Assembly: GCF_000373565.1 (NCBI RefSeq)
Contig: NZ_KB891798.1
Span: forward strand, 248,206 to 312,205
Length of the DNA: 64,000 nt
Reading direction: 5' to 3'
Origin: Streptomyces sp. HmicA12
Lineage (GTDB): Bacteria; Actinomycetota; Actinomycetes; Streptomycetales; Streptomycetaceae
The notes beneath the pieces are model-generated. The model made no database searches. It saw only the letters and a program-made list of their open reading frames with translations, and had not been told where the DNA came from. Each line of letters begins with the position of its first letter. Position 1 is the first letter of the stretch. The position numbers were made by a program, and so were the translations under genes. Positions 53,151 through 62,452 of the stretch are shown here, piece by piece.

Positions 53151-53173
53151 GAAACGACCAAATTGATCGTTTC
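53151..53173. promoter_or_regulatory. Candidate operator upstream of the polysaccharide lyase gene
   Basis: GAAACGA-N9-TCGTTTC, perfect 7-bp arms spanning 23 bp, 75 bp upstream of the lyase start and immediately followed by GATCGTTC. It resembles the palindrome ahead of the neighbouring regulator gene and is the likely binding site of that regulator. Confidence 0.55.
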
Positions 53174-53210
53174 GATCGTTCAGTGGTGGCTGAAGGGAGA
53201 GGGGCGGCGG

Positions 53211-54605
53211 TCAGGCCCCGACCCACACCGTCGTGATGTTGCAGAACTCCTTGATGCCGTGGCCCGCCAGCTCGCGCCCGTACCCGGACCGCTTGGCGCC
53301 CCCGAAGGGCAGGGCGGGGTGCGAGGCCGTCATTCCGTTCACGAAGACACCACCCGCCCCGCTGTCCCGGACGAAGCGGTCGATGTCGGCCTCGTCGCCG
53401 GTCCACAGGTTCGAACTCAGCCCGAAGGGCGTGTCGTTGGCGACCTCGATCGCCTCGTCCAGGTCGTCGACCCGGTACAGCGTCGCGACCGGGCCGAACG
53501 TCTCCTCGCGGTGGATCCGCATCTCGGGCGTCACATCGGCGATCACGGTCGGCTCGTAGAACCAGCCCCGGTCCGACAGGTCCTTGGGCCGCTGCCCGCC
53601 GCACAGCACGGTCGCGCCGCTCTCCACGGCCTCGTCGACCAGCTCCTCCAGATCCTTGCGGCCCTGCTCGCTGGCGAGCGGTCCGACGTCGGTGTCCTCG
53701 TCCAGCGGGTCGCCGACGCGCAGCGCCCGCATCCCCTCCACGAACGCGTCCCGGAACTCCTCGAAGGCGTCCTCGTGCACGATGAACCGCTTCGCCGCGA
53801 TGCACGACTGCCCGTTGTTCTGCACGCGTGCCGTGACCGCGGTCTTCGCCGCCTTCGCCACATCGGCCGACGCCATCACCACGTACGGGTCGCTGCCGCC
53901 CAGCTCCAGAACCGTTTTCTTCACCTCGTCGCCGGCGATCGCGGCGACCGAGCGGCCCGCGGGCTCGCTCCCGGTGAGCGTCGCGGCGGCCACCCGCTCG
54001 TCGCGCAGAATGCCCTCGACCGCGCCGGACCCGACCAGCAGCGTCTGGAAACAGCCCTCGGGGAATCCGGCCCGCAGCAGCAGATCCTCCAGGTAGAGGG
54101 CGGTCTGCGGCACGTTCGACGCATGCTTGAGCAGGCCCACGTTCCCCGCCATCAGAGCGGGCGCCGCGAACCGGACGACCTGCCACAGCGGAAAGTTCCA
54201 CGGCATGACGGCGAGGACCACGCCGAGGGGCCGGTAACGGACCAGGGCACGCGCCGCGCCGGAGTCCTTCACGTCCTCCTCGGACGGGTGCTCGTCGGCG
54301 AGCAGACGCTGCGCGTTCTGCGCGTACCAGCGCATCGTCTTCGCGCACTTCGCCGCCTCGGCACGGGCCGCCGCCACCGGCTTGCCCATCTCCGTCGTCA
54401 TGACGCGGGCGATGTCGGGCGTGTCCGCGTCCAGCAGGTCGGCGGCCTGCAGCAACGGACGGGCCCGGTCGAAGAACGTCGTCGTGCGGTACGTGTCGAA
54501 CGTCCGGGACGCCAGGGACAGCTTCGCCTCGATGTCCTCCGGGGACAGGGCGTCGTACGTCTTCAGCCTCTCGCCCGTGGCGGGGTTGACCGTCGCGATC
54601 GGCAT
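53211..54605 (-). CDS. NAD(P)-dependent succinate-semialdehyde-type dehydrogenase
   Basis: 464-residue aldehyde dehydrogenase close to actinobacterial succinate-semialdehyde dehydrogenases. Seen: MPWNFPLWQV, LTGSEPAGRSVA (cofactor binding), LELGGSDPYVV (base Glu), NNGQSCIAAKRF with the catalytic Cys, EETFGPV and PFGGAKRSGYGREL. The ATG at 54605 has GAGGAGG upstream; a longer frame to 54665 adds no homology. It may feed GABA-derived semialdehyde to the TCA cycle. Confidence 0.92.
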   Translation of the reverse strand: MPIATVNPATGERLKTYDALSPEDIEAKLSLASRTFDTYRTTTFFDRARPLLQAADLLDADTPDIARVMTTEMGKPVAAARAEAAKCAKTMRWYAQNAQRLLADEHPSEEDVKDSGAARALVRYRPLGVVLAVMPWNFPLWQVVRFAAPALMAGNVGLLKHASNVPQTALYLEDLLLRAGFPEGCFQTLLVGSGAVEGILRDERVAAATLTGSEPAGRSVAAIAGDEVKKTVLELGGSDPYVVMASADVAKAAKTAVTARVQNNGQSCIAAKRFIVHEDAFEEFRDAFVEGMRALRVGDPLDEDTDVGPLASEQGRKDLEELVDEAVESGATVLCGGQRPKDLSDRGWFYEPTVIADVTPEMRIHREETFGPVATLYRVDDLDEAIEVANDTPFGLSSNLWTGDEADIDRFVRDSGAGGVFVNGMTASHPALPFGGAKRSGYGRELAGHGIKEFCNITTVWVGA

Positions 54606-54698
54606 GGGGGGCGACCTCCTCTGCGCGGTTCCTTCGACCTTCGCGCGCGGCGCGGGGCCGCGCAACGCGGGCGGCCCGGGTACCCGCAGGGCCCGGCG

Positions 54699-55166
54699 TC
54701 AGACCTGCTCCGCCAACCGCTGCAGGAACGCTGTCTGCGCCGTCACGATCACGGCTCGCGCCGCGTCGAGCCCGAACCACGCCACCCGGTCCAGCTCCGG
54801 GAACTCGGCGGTCCGGCCGCTGCCGCGCGGCCACTCCATCGTGAACGTGCCCGGCACCACGTCCGCCGGATCGAGATCGCCCTCCACCGCCCACACGGTG
54901 ACGCGCTTGCCGCCCGACTGGGTCACCTCGCCGAGCGGCAGCGGCGTGCCGTCGGGCGCGGGCAGCCCGAGCTCCTCCCGGAACTCGCGCCGGGCCGCGT
55001 CCCAGGGCGTCTCCTCGGAGCCGTCCTCTCCGTACTCGCCCTTCGGGACGGACCACGCACCCGCGTCACGGCGGGCCCAGAACGGGCCGCCCATGTGCCC
55101 GAGCAGCACCTCGGGCCCGTCCGGAGTGCGGCGGAAGAGCAGGATTCCCGCGCTGCGCTTGGCCAT
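54699..55166 (-). CDS. NUDIX hydrolase
   Basis: 155 residues with a recognisable Nudix box: WSVPKGEYGEDGS, then REFREELGL supplying the REUXEE metal-binding glutamates. It starts MAKRSAGILLFRR, typical of a small actinobacterial NUDIX group. The substrate (nucleotide or other pyrophosphate) is unknown. The ATG at 55166 lies 4 bp after the response regulator stop, in the same direction, so it may be co-transcribed with the 55171-58708 operon. Confidence 0.92.
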   Translation of the reverse strand: MAKRSAGILLFRRTPDGPEVLLGHMGGPFWARRDAGAWSVPKGEYGEDGSEETPWDAARREFREELGLPAPDGTPLPLGEVTQSGGKRVTVWAVEGDLDPADVVPGTFTMEWPRGSGRTAEFPELDRVAWFGLDAARAVIVTAQTAFLQRLAEQV

Positions 55167-55170
55167 GTGA

Positions 55171-55818
55171 TCAGTCCCGGTGGAGATAGCGGATGACGGC
55201 GAGGACGCGTCGGTTCTGATCCTCCGACGCGGGAAGACCGAGCTTGCCGAAGATCGCCGCGACGTGCTTCTCGACGGTGCCCGCGGACACGTGCAGCGAC
55301 TGGGCGATCGCCCCGTTCGAGCGGCCCTCCGCCATCAGCGTCAGAACGTCCCGCTCCCGGCCGGTCAGCGACGTCAGCTCCTCGCTCCGGCGCCCCGCCC
55401 CGGCGAGCTGGGTGACCACCTCGGGGTCGAGAGCGGTGCCGCCGGCCGCGACCCGCTCCAGCGCGTCCGTGAACTCGGCGACGTTCGCCACCCGCTCCTT
55501 CAGCAGGTACCCGACACCGGCCGAGCCCTCGGCGAGCAGCCGCGTCGCGTACTTCGTCTCGACGTACTGGGAGAACAGCAGGACGCCGGTGCCGGGGAGA
55601 TCGCGGCGGATGTCGATCGCGGCGCGCAGCCCGTCGTCGGTGTGCGTCGGGGGCATCCGGATGTCGACGACGGCGACGTCCGGACGGTGCTCCGTCACGG
55701 CCGCGCGCAGGGCGTCCGCGTCGGCGACGGCGGCCGCGACCTCGTGGCCGCGCAGGGTGAGCATCTGGGCGAGGAGTTCGCGCAGGATGGCGGCGTCCTC
55801 GGCGATGACTACGCGCAT
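55171..55818 (-). CDS. NarL/LuxR-type response regulator
   Basis: 215 residues: receiver domain (MRVVIAEDAAILRE with the acidic pair, phospho-acceptor Asp in VVDIRMPP, Lys in YLLKERV) and a LuxR helix-turn-helix (LTGRERDVLTLMAEGRSNGAIAQSLHVSAGTVEKHVAAIFGKLGL). It pairs with the sensor kinase just upstream. ATG 55818 gives the canonical receiver start; ATG 55875 would overlap the kinase end and is also possible. Confidence 0.94.
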   Translation of the reverse strand: MRVVIAEDAAILRELLAQMLTLRGHEVAAAVADADALRAAVTEHRPDVAVVDIRMPPTHTDDGLRAAIDIRRDLPGTGVLLFSQYVETKYATRLLAEGSAGVGYLLKERVANVAEFTDALERVAAGGTALDPEVVTQLAGAGRRSEELTSLTGRERDVLTLMAEGRSNGAIAQSLHVSAGTVEKHVAAIFGKLGLPASEDQNRRVLAVIRYLHRD

Positions 55819-55867
55819 GGGGGGAGCCTCGCACACTTCGGGACGCCGAGCGGAGGCGTCGTACTGG

Positions 55868-57136
55868 TCAGGCATGCACCGGCAACCTCACGGTGACGGC
55901 GGTGGGCCCGCCCCGCGGACTCGACACCGCCAACTCCCCGTCCACCGTCCGCACCCGCTGCACGAGCCCGGCCAGCCCGCCCCCGTCGACGATCCCGGCG
56001 CCGCCCCGCCCGTCGTCCGCCACCCGCAGCCGCAACACGCCCTCCCCGGCGGCCAGTTCGACGCGGACTCGGCCCGCCCCGCTGTGCTTGATGGCGTTCG
56101 CGAGCAGCTCCGCCGCGCAGTAGTAGGCGAGACTCTCGATCGCCGGGGTCGGGCGGCGCGGTATATCCACCGTCACGTCGACGGGCAGCGAGGACCGGGC
56201 GGCGAGCGTGGTGAGCGCGTCAGCGAGACCACCGTCGAGCGCCGGCGGGTGCAGACCGCGCGAGAGGTCACGCAGTTCCGTGAGAGCCTCGGCGGCGCTG
56301 TCGCGCGCGGTCTCGACGAGCCGGCGCAGCTCGGGCCGGTCCCGGTCGTCGAGCTGCTCGCGCACCATGTCGAGGCTCATCGCGAGGGCGACGAGCCGCA
56401 CCTGCGCACCGTCGTGCAGATCGCGCTCCAGCCGCCGAAGGCGCGCATTGGCGTCGTCGACGGCGAGCGCCCGGGTCTCCTCCAAGTCCCTCACCCGCTC
56501 GGCGAGTCGGTCGGGCCCGAGCAGGGCCCGTACGAGACGACGGTCGGCGCGGACACACGCCCGGGTCAGCCACGGCGCGACCACGACGATCGCGCAGCCG
56601 ACCACCGTCGTCCCCAACGCGCCCCACAGGGAGTGCAGTCGGGGCGAGCCGCCGAACGGCAGCGGCGTCACCAGGCTCACGTCGTCCGGGGTGAACGCCC
56701 ACCGCACCGGCGCCACCACGTTCACCGCACCGACGACCCACCACGACACCGCGTACAGGGCGAGCATCGCCACCGGCAGCCGCACCACCGCGTACGCCAC
56801 CGCACGCCACGCGGCCCCGTCCCGCAGCCGCGCCTCCGTCCGGTCGAACAGACCGCCGACCGCCCCCGGCGCGCCCGGATCCGCGACCCGATCGTCCAAC
56901 AGGCCGTTCGCCAGGCGCCGTTGCAGAGCCCCGAGCCCCCGCGCCAGCGCCAGGCCGCCCACCAGGAACAGCACGCCGAGCACCGCCCCGACCAGGGTCA
57001 GCGTGAACGCCGTGCCCAGCGCCAGCGCCACCACGACGAGCAGGAAGCCCGCGAGCGCGGGGACGCAGGACAGGAGACAGTACGCCGCCTCCGCCCACGC
57101 CCGCCGCGTCAGACAGGCTCGCAGAACGTCACGCAT
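55868..57136 (-). CDS. Membrane sensor histidine kinase (HisKA_3 type)
   Basis: 422 residues. Two hydrophobic pairs (about 17-65 and 110-190) form an N-terminal membrane domain, then the dimerisation/phosphoacceptor helix LERDLHDGAQVRLVALAMSLDMV and a HATPase_c domain (ELLANAIKHS, VADDGRGG, GGLAGLVQRVRTVDGEL). It should phosphorylate the adjacent NarL-type regulator. Its start overlaps the ABC permease stop by 8 bp, so the transporter and the signalling pair form one operon. Confidence 0.94.
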   Translation of the reverse strand: MRDVLRACLTRRAWAEAAYCLLSCVPALAGFLLVVVALALGTAFTLTLVGAVLGVLFLVGGLALARGLGALQRRLANGLLDDRVADPGAPGAVGGLFDRTEARLRDGAAWRAVAYAVVRLPVAMLALYAVSWWVVGAVNVVAPVRWAFTPDDVSLVTPLPFGGSPRLHSLWGALGTTVVGCAIVVVAPWLTRACVRADRRLVRALLGPDRLAERVRDLEETRALAVDDANARLRRLERDLHDGAQVRLVALAMSLDMVREQLDDRDRPELRRLVETARDSAAEALTELRDLSRGLHPPALDGGLADALTTLAARSSLPVDVTVDIPRRPTPAIESLAYYCAAELLANAIKHSGAGRVRVELAAGEGVLRLRVADDGRGGAGIVDGGGLAGLVQRVRTVDGELAVSSPRGGPTAVTVRLPVHA

Positions 57137-57926
57137 CGCGACGGGCCAGGAGACGGTCGGCCGCCGCGAGGAAGGCGGCCGTGTACAGGCACAGCACGAC
57201 GAACCCGGCCCACGGCGAGAGCATCCCGTCCATCGGCACCGTCACGGCGAGGGAGTTGCCCGCGATCATCGTGGGGAAGAACCTGGCGACCGCCGTGCCC
57301 GTCGTCCCCGCGAGAAGCGCGGGCAGCACGTACGTGATGCCGACGAGCACCCCGATCGCACTTGCCGTGTGCCGGGTGATCACCCCGATCGCGATGCCCA
57401 TCAGGCCCACCATCGCGAGGTACGCACCCGACAAGAGGACCGCGCGCAGCACGTCGGGATCGCCGAGCGAGGGGTGCGGCACGTCGGCGGAGAGCGCCGC
57501 ACTGCCCGCGACGAACGACACGAACGTCACCAACTCGCCCACGAACAGAGCGAGTCCGCCGAAGACCGCCGCCTTCGCAGCCAGCGCCAGCCGGCGATCC
57601 GGCACCGCGGCGAGCGTCGAACGGATCGTGCCCGACGCGTACTCGCCCGTCACCACCAGCACGCCGAGCACCCCGATGACGAGCTGACCGAGCGCCACGC
57701 CCGCGAGAACGTTGTTCGTCGGATCGAAGCTCGCCACCTTCGAAGCACCCTGCGGAGCCTTCGTGTTGGCCATCGTCACGACCCCCATGGAGATCATGCC
57801 GACGACGGTGAGGAGCAGCGCGTACGCCGTCGACCGCAGGCTGCGCAGCTTGATCCACTCCATGCGGGCGGCCTGCCGGAAGCCGTAGTGCCCGCCGAGC
57901 ACCGGGGGAGCGTAGGCCGTGCTCAT
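57129..57926 (-). CDS. ABC-2-type transporter permease
   Basis: 265 residues with about six membrane segments after a short polar N-terminus; the segment MEWIKLRSLRSTAYALLLTVVG and the later TGEYASGTIRSTLAAVPDRR are typical of ABC-2 permeases from actinobacteria. It pairs with the ATPase encoded upstream, overlapping it by ATGA. Transport substrate unknown; operons of this type are often linked to envelope stress or antibiotic response. Confidence 0.92.
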   Translation of the reverse strand: MSTAYAPPVLGGHYGFRQAARMEWIKLRSLRSTAYALLLTVVGMISMGVVTMANTKAPQGASKVASFDPTNNVLAGVALGQLVIGVLGVLVVTGEYASGTIRSTLAAVPDRRLALAAKAAVFGGLALFVGELVTFVSFVAGSAALSADVPHPSLGDPDVLRAVLLSGAYLAMVGLMGIAIGVITRHTASAIGVLVGITYVLPALLAGTTGTAVARFFPTMIAGNSLAVTVPMDGMLSPWAGFVVLCLYTAAFLAAADRLLARRDA

Positions 57927-58708
57927 CGGATACCTCCTGCTTGGCGCGTCGCACCCTGATGCGCCGCACTCTGCCGCGCCGCACCCAGGTGCGCTGCGCC
58001 CTGGTACGTGGCGACATCGCCGGTCAGCGCGAAGAAAGCCTCCTCCAACGACCGTCCCGACGCGGTGAGTTCGGCCACCGACGTGTCGGCGACCAGCCTG
58101 CCCTGCCCGATCACCAGCAGATGATCGGCCGTCAACGCCATCTCACTGATGAGGTGGCTCGACAGCAGGACCGTACGGCCTTCGGCGGCCAGTTTCCGCG
58201 TCAACTCGCGTATCCAGCGCACCCCTTCGGGATCGAGCCCGTTCACCGGCTCGTCCAGGAGCAGCACGCCGGGATCGCCGAGCAGGGCCGCCGCGATGCC
58301 GAGCCGCTGCGCCATGCCGAGCGAGAACGTCCCCGCACGTCGGCCCGCGACCGAACTCAGTCCGACCGTCTCCAGGACCTCGTCGACGCGCGCCGCCTCG
58401 ATGCCGCCGCCCGCCGCGAGCGCCGCGAGATGGCTGCGCGCGCTGCGCCCGGGATGGAAGGCCCTGGCATCGAGGAGCGCGCCGACCTCGCGGAGCGGCC
58501 GGCGCAGCTCGCCGTACCGGCGGCCGCCGATCAGGGCCTGCCCGGCGTCCGGCCGGTCCAGACCCATGATCATGCGCAGGGTGGTGGACTTGCCGGAGCC
58601 GTTCGGGCCGAGGAAGCCCGTCACGCTCCCGGGACGGACCCGGAACGTCAGGCCGTCGACGGCGAGCGTCTCGCCGTACCGTTTGGTGAGCCCCTTGGCC
58701 TCGATCAT
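57923..58708 (-). CDS. ABC transporter ATP-binding protein
   Basis: 261 residues: Walker A GPNGSGKST, signature FSLGMAQRLGIA, Walker B VLLLDEPVNGLDPEG and the H-loop His in LLSSHLISEM. The C-terminal tail (about 235-258) has short Ala/His/Gln repeats (AHLGAARQSAAHQGATRQ). The ATG at 58708 has GGGAG upstream. First gene of the operon ATPase - permease - kinase - regulator - NUDIX. Confidence 0.94.
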   Translation of the reverse strand: MIEAKGLTKRYGETLAVDGLTFRVRPGSVTGFLGPNGSGKSTTLRMIMGLDRPDAGQALIGGRRYGELRRPLREVGALLDARAFHPGRSARSHLAALAAGGGIEAARVDEVLETVGLSSVAGRRAGTFSLGMAQRLGIAAALLGDPGVLLLDEPVNGLDPEGVRWIRELTRKLAAEGRTVLLSSHLISEMALTADHLLVIGQGRLVADTSVAELTASGRSLEEAFFALTGDVATYQGAAHLGAARQSAAHQGATRQAGGIR

Positions 58709-58834
58709 CACGACTCCCTGCCCGTCGAATCCGTCGCTGCGTGGTGTGTGATCCACGCTAGGAGCGACGGGGAGGCGCCGGAACGAGGTTGTCCTCCGAC
58801 CCGCCTGGGGGAAATCCCCCAGGCGACGACCGGT

Positions 58835-59365
58835 TCAGTGGCGCGGGACGCGCGCCTGCACACCCCGCGCCGTCGCGTCGGCCAGGTGCTGGCCGAGGCG
58901 CAGCTGGAGCGGCCCGGGCGGCCCCGTCCGCTCCGACAACAGGCTGAGCGAGCCGACCGCGCGGTCGGCCGCGCGCAGCGGCACCGCCACCACGCACGCG
59001 AAGCCCAGCGAGCGTGCCATCGCCGTGTACGAGGGCCAGTTGGCCCGCGCGTAGGGATGTGCCAGCGGCACTCCGCGGATCGCCTGCTCGGAGGCCCGGC
59101 AGTCCGCGCCGGGACCCTCGCCCCAGGACAGCGAGGCCCGCTCCAGACGCAGCCCCCGGCTGTCGGACGCGGCCAGCTCGACACGGCCGGTCGGCGGCTT
59201 GAGCACGGCCGCCGCCGACGGCACTTCCAGCAGCGTGACGCAGCAGGCCACGAGCGCCGCGAGCGCCTGTGAGCCACCGCGCACGGAGGCATCGGCCACT
59301 TCGACGAACGCCGTCGCCAGCCGGTCGCTGTCCACCTGGTACGTCTCGTACGGCACGCCACGCAT
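58835..59365 (-). CDS. GAF-domain protein
   Basis: 176 residues containing one GAF domain (AVLKPPTGRVELAASDSRG, CRASEQAIRGVPLAHPYARANWPSYTAMARSLGFACVVAVPLRAADRAVGSLSLLS). No ANTAR, HTH or kinase output domain is attached, so any signalling must be through a partner. ATG at 59365 with GAGGGGG upstream. The stop lies 126 bp from the ABC ATPase start. Confidence 0.82.
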   Translation of the reverse strand: MRGVPYETYQVDSDRLATAFVEVADASVRGGSQALAALVACCVTLLEVPSAAAVLKPPTGRVELAASDSRGLRLERASLSWGEGPGADCRASEQAIRGVPLAHPYARANWPSYTAMARSLGFACVVAVPLRAADRAVGSLSLLSERTGPPGPLQLRLGQHLADATARGVQARVPRH

Positions 59366-59412
59366 GACGCGTCCCCCTCGCTCCGCTCCACTGCGCCCCC
59401 GCCACGGCACCG

Positions 59413-59443
59413 CCGCCCGCCCGGCACGAGGCCCGGCGGGCGG
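59413..59443. terminator. GC-rich hairpin downstream of the DHA2 pump gene
   Basis: CCGCCCGCC and GGCGGGCGG arms around CGGCACGAGGCCC, between the MFS stop at 59490 and the GAF gene start. A plausible terminator for the leftward pump gene, but stem pairing in the centre is imperfect. Confidence 0.4.
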
Positions 59444-59489
59444 ACTTTGCTCAGGGGGTATGCCCCGTACATGTGGGGTCCAAGCGGCC

Positions 59490-61022
59490 TCACATGTGGA
59501 CAGCGCTCCCGCCCGACAGACTCTTCGGCGGACCCGAGCGGTACAGCAGCAGCGTCACGACGAATCCGACGGCGAAGAACAGCGCCGACCACCAGTACGC
59601 GGTCGAGTAGCTCTCGATCGAGGCGTTCGCCCGCACCAGCGGCGTGGGCTGCTTGCCCACGAGGTAGCTCGTCGCCGCCGTGGTCGCGAGCGTGTTCAGC
59701 AGGGCCGTGCCGATCGAACCGCCCACCTGCTGGCTGGTGTTGACCATCGCGGAGGCGACGCCCGCGTCGTGCGCCGCGATCCCGGACGTGGCCAGGTTCA
59801 TCGCCGTGGCGAAGATCAGCCCCATACCGATGCCCATGACGAGCAGCGGCGGCAGCACGTGTGCGGCATAACTGCTGTCCAGGTCGAGGAACGTGAGCCA
59901 CACCATCGCCACGGCGGCGAGGGCCATGCCGCTGGGCACGATGGGCCGAGGCCCGAACTTCGGCACCAGCACGTTCGTGGTGACGATCGACGAGACGACC
60001 ATGCACGCGACCATCGGCAGGAACGAGACGCCGGTGATCACCGGCGAGTACTCGAGGATCTGCTGCAGGTAGTACGTCAGGAACAGGAACACGCCGAACA
60101 TGCCGGCACCCGCGATGAACATCGCCAGGTAGGACGCCCCTCGGTCCCGGTCGAGCACGACGCGCAGCGGCAGCAGCGGATGCACCGCCCGGGTCTCGAA
60201 CCAGGCGAACGCCGAGAGCAGCACCACACCGGCCACCAGGAATCCCCACACCTGGGCCTCGCCCCAGTCGTGCGTCTCGGCCTGCGAGAAGCCGTACACG
60301 ATGCAGAACAGGCCGACCGACACCAGGATCGTGCCGGGCACGTCCAGCTTGGGCCGGTCCGCGGGGCGGCCGCCGTGCAGCAGACGCGCACCGCCGATCA
60401 TCGCGACGACGGCGAAGGCCAGGTTCACGAACAGGCACCAGCGCCAGTCCAGGTACTCGGTCAGCACACCGCCGAGCAGCAGACCGACCGCACCGCCCGC
60501 ACCGGCGATGGCACCGTAGATGCCGAACGCCTTGGCGCGCTCCTTCGGGTCCGTGAACGTCGTCGTCAGCAGCGACAGAGCGGCCGGCGCGAGCAGCGCG
60601 CCGAACATGCCCTGCAGCGCCCGTGCCGCCACCAGCATCCCGAAGCTCGTCGCGGCGCCGCCGAACGCGGAGGCCGCGGCGAACCCGGCCAGGCCCGCGA
60701 GGAAGACCGCTTTGCGGCCCACCAGGTCGGCGATGCGGCCGCCGAGCAGCAGCAGGCTGCCGAAGGCGAGCGCGTAGGCGGTGACGATCCACTGCCGGTT
60801 GCCGTCCGTGAAGCCCAGGTCCTGCTGGGCCGAGGGCAGCGCGATGTTCACGATCGTCGCGTCGAGCACGACCATCAGCTGGGCGAGCCCGATGACGCCG
60901 AGGATCAGCCATCGGTGTTCGTGCGCGCCCCCACCTGAGTACGGGACTCCGCCGCCACCGGGCGACACGGCCCCGACCTCGGGTCCAGCGGCACCTGCGG
61001 CGGACTCGGGCGAGCGATCCAT
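59490..61022 (-). CDS. DHA2-family MFS drug-efflux transporter (14 TM)
   Basis: 510 residues with about fourteen hydrophobic segments. DHA2 landmarks: LDATIVNIALPSAQQDLGF in TM1, GRIADLVGRKAVFL between TM2 and TM3, ARALQGMFGALLAPAALSLL, and a C-terminal block before the 14th segment. Proton-driven export of drugs is likely. ATG at 61022 with GGAGG upstream; a Gly/Pro/Ser-rich cytoplasmic N-terminus precedes TM1. Confidence 0.93.
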   Translation of the reverse strand: MDRSPESAAGAAGPEVGAVSPGGGGVPYSGGGAHEHRWLILGVIGLAQLMVVLDATIVNIALPSAQQDLGFTDGNRQWIVTAYALAFGSLLLLGGRIADLVGRKAVFLAGLAGFAAASAFGGAATSFGMLVAARALQGMFGALLAPAALSLLTTTFTDPKERAKAFGIYGAIAGAGGAVGLLLGGVLTEYLDWRWCLFVNLAFAVVAMIGGARLLHGGRPADRPKLDVPGTILVSVGLFCIVYGFSQAETHDWGEAQVWGFLVAGVVLLSAFAWFETRAVHPLLPLRVVLDRDRGASYLAMFIAGAGMFGVFLFLTYYLQQILEYSPVITGVSFLPMVACMVVSSIVTTNVLVPKFGPRPIVPSGMALAAVAMVWLTFLDLDSSYAAHVLPPLLVMGIGMGLIFATAMNLATSGIAAHDAGVASAMVNTSQQVGGSIGTALLNTLATTAATSYLVGKQPTPLVRANASIESYSTAYWWSALFFAVGFVVTLLLYRSGPPKSLSGGSAVHM

Positions 61023-61108
61023 AGTGGGCCTCCAGACACCCCCGGAACACCCCCCGACCTCGTCCACCACGCTAAGCGCCCTGCTCACGGACGGCGACCG
61101 GGGAGAGA

Positions 61109-61140
61109 ACGGGCCCGTACACCGAAGTGCACGGGCCCGT
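61109..61140. terminator. Hairpin downstream of the antiporter gene
   Basis: The palindromic decamer ACGGGCCCGT occurs at 61109-61118 and again at 61131-61140, giving a 10-bp stem with a 12-nt loop. It lies about 80 nt beyond the antiporter stop and ahead of the MFS start. Confidence 0.6.
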
Positions 61141-61218
61141 GTCGTTCGCAGCGCTCTGCGCCTTGTGCTCTGCGTCGTCCGTTCCGTGGAGGCGTTCGCC
61201 GTCCGGCGTCGGCGGCCG

Positions 61219-62448
61219 TCAGCCGATCTGCTCGTCGACCGGCGCGGTCTCCTCCGAGGACCGCGGCGCCGGCACGGCCACGGCCTCCTGGGCGCGCGGC
61301 CGGAAGAACCGCTGGGCGAGCGGCTGCGTGTAGCGCGCGGTGAGCGGCCCCACGATGACGAGGATCAGGACGTACGCGGTCGCCAGCGGCCCGAGCCGCG
61401 GCTCGATCCCGGACGTCACGGCGAGCCCCGCGATGACGATGGAGAACTCGCCCCGCGCCACGAGCGCGCCACCGGCCCGCCACCGGCCCTTGACGGAGAT
61501 GCCGGCCCGCCGCGCGGCCCAGTACCCGGTGAAGATCTTCGTGCAGGTCGTCACCACGGCCAGCAGCAGCGCGGGCAGCAGCACCGGCGGAATGCTCGCC
61601 GGGTCGGTGTGCAACCCGAAGAAGACGAAGAAGACAGCCGCGAACAGGTCCCGCAGCGGCAGCAGCAACTGGTGCGCGCCCTCGGCGACTTCACCGGACA
61701 GCGCGATGCCGACGAGGAAGGCGCCCACGGCGGCGGACACCTGCAGCTGCTGGGCGAGACCGGCCACGAGAATCGTCAGCCCCAGCACCACGAGCAGCAG
61801 CTTCTCCGGGTCGTCGCTCGACACGAACCGCGAGATCTGCCGGCCGAAGCGCACCGCGACGAACAGGACGAGACCCGCCGCGCCGAGCGCGACGGCGAGC
61901 GTGAGCCCACCGGTCGCCCAGCCGACCCCGGCCAACAGGGCGGTGATGATGGGCAGATACACCGCCATCGCGAGGTCCTCGAGGACGAGGATGCTGAGGA
62001 TCACCGGTGTCTCGCGGTTGCCGAGCCGCCCGAGATCCCCGAGCACCTTGGCGATGACGCCACTCGATGAGATCCAGGTGACTCCGGCGAGCACGACGGC
62101 CGCGACCGGACCCCAGCCCATCAGCAGCGCGGCGGCCGCGCCGGGCAGCGCGTTGAACGTCATGTCGACGAGCCCCGCCGGATACTGCGTCTTGAGATTG
62201 TTGACCAGGTCGCTCGCCGTGTACTCGAGCCCGAGCATCAGCAGCAGCAGGATGACCCCGATCTCGGAGCCGATCTCCACGAACTCCTCGCTCGCCCCGA
62301 GCGGCAGCAGCCCGCCCTCGCCGAACGCGAGCCCGGCCAGCAGATACAGCGGGATCGGCGAGAAACTCAGCCGCCCGGCCAGCCGCCCCAGGAGCCCGAG
62401 GGCCAGGATGATCGCACCGAACTCTATGAGGAAGACAGCGGAGTGCAT
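61219..62448 (-). CDS. CPA2-family cation/proton antiporter (KhtU/KefB-like)
   Basis: 409 residues with about twelve membrane segments. Motifs: EFGAIILALGLLGRLAGRLSFSPIPLYLLAGLAFG, GVILLLLMLGLEYTASDL and AGVTWISSSGVIAKVLGDLGRLGNRETPVILSILVLEDLAMAVYLP, which carries the transport Asp. It exchanges K+ or Na+ for protons. The preceding small protein is its TrkA_C regulatory partner, 4 bp upstream. No RCK domain is fused to the antiporter itself. Confidence 0.93.
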   Translation of the reverse strand: MHSAVFLIEFGAIILALGLLGRLAGRLSFSPIPLYLLAGLAFGEGGLLPLGASEEFVEIGSEIGVILLLLMLGLEYTASDLVNNLKTQYPAGLVDMTFNALPGAAAALLMGWGPVAAVVLAGVTWISSSGVIAKVLGDLGRLGNRETPVILSILVLEDLAMAVYLPIITALLAGVGWATGGLTLAVALGAAGLVLFVAVRFGRQISRFVSSDDPEKLLLVVLGLTILVAGLAQQLQVSAAVGAFLVGIALSGEVAEGAHQLLLPLRDLFAAVFFVFFGLHTDPASIPPVLLPALLLAVVTTCTKIFTGYWAARRAGISVKGRWRAGGALVARGEFSIVIAGLAVTSGIEPRLGPLATAYVLILVIVGPLTARYTQPLAQRFFRPRAQEAVAVPAPRSSEETAPVDEQIG

Positions 62449-62452
62449 CCGA

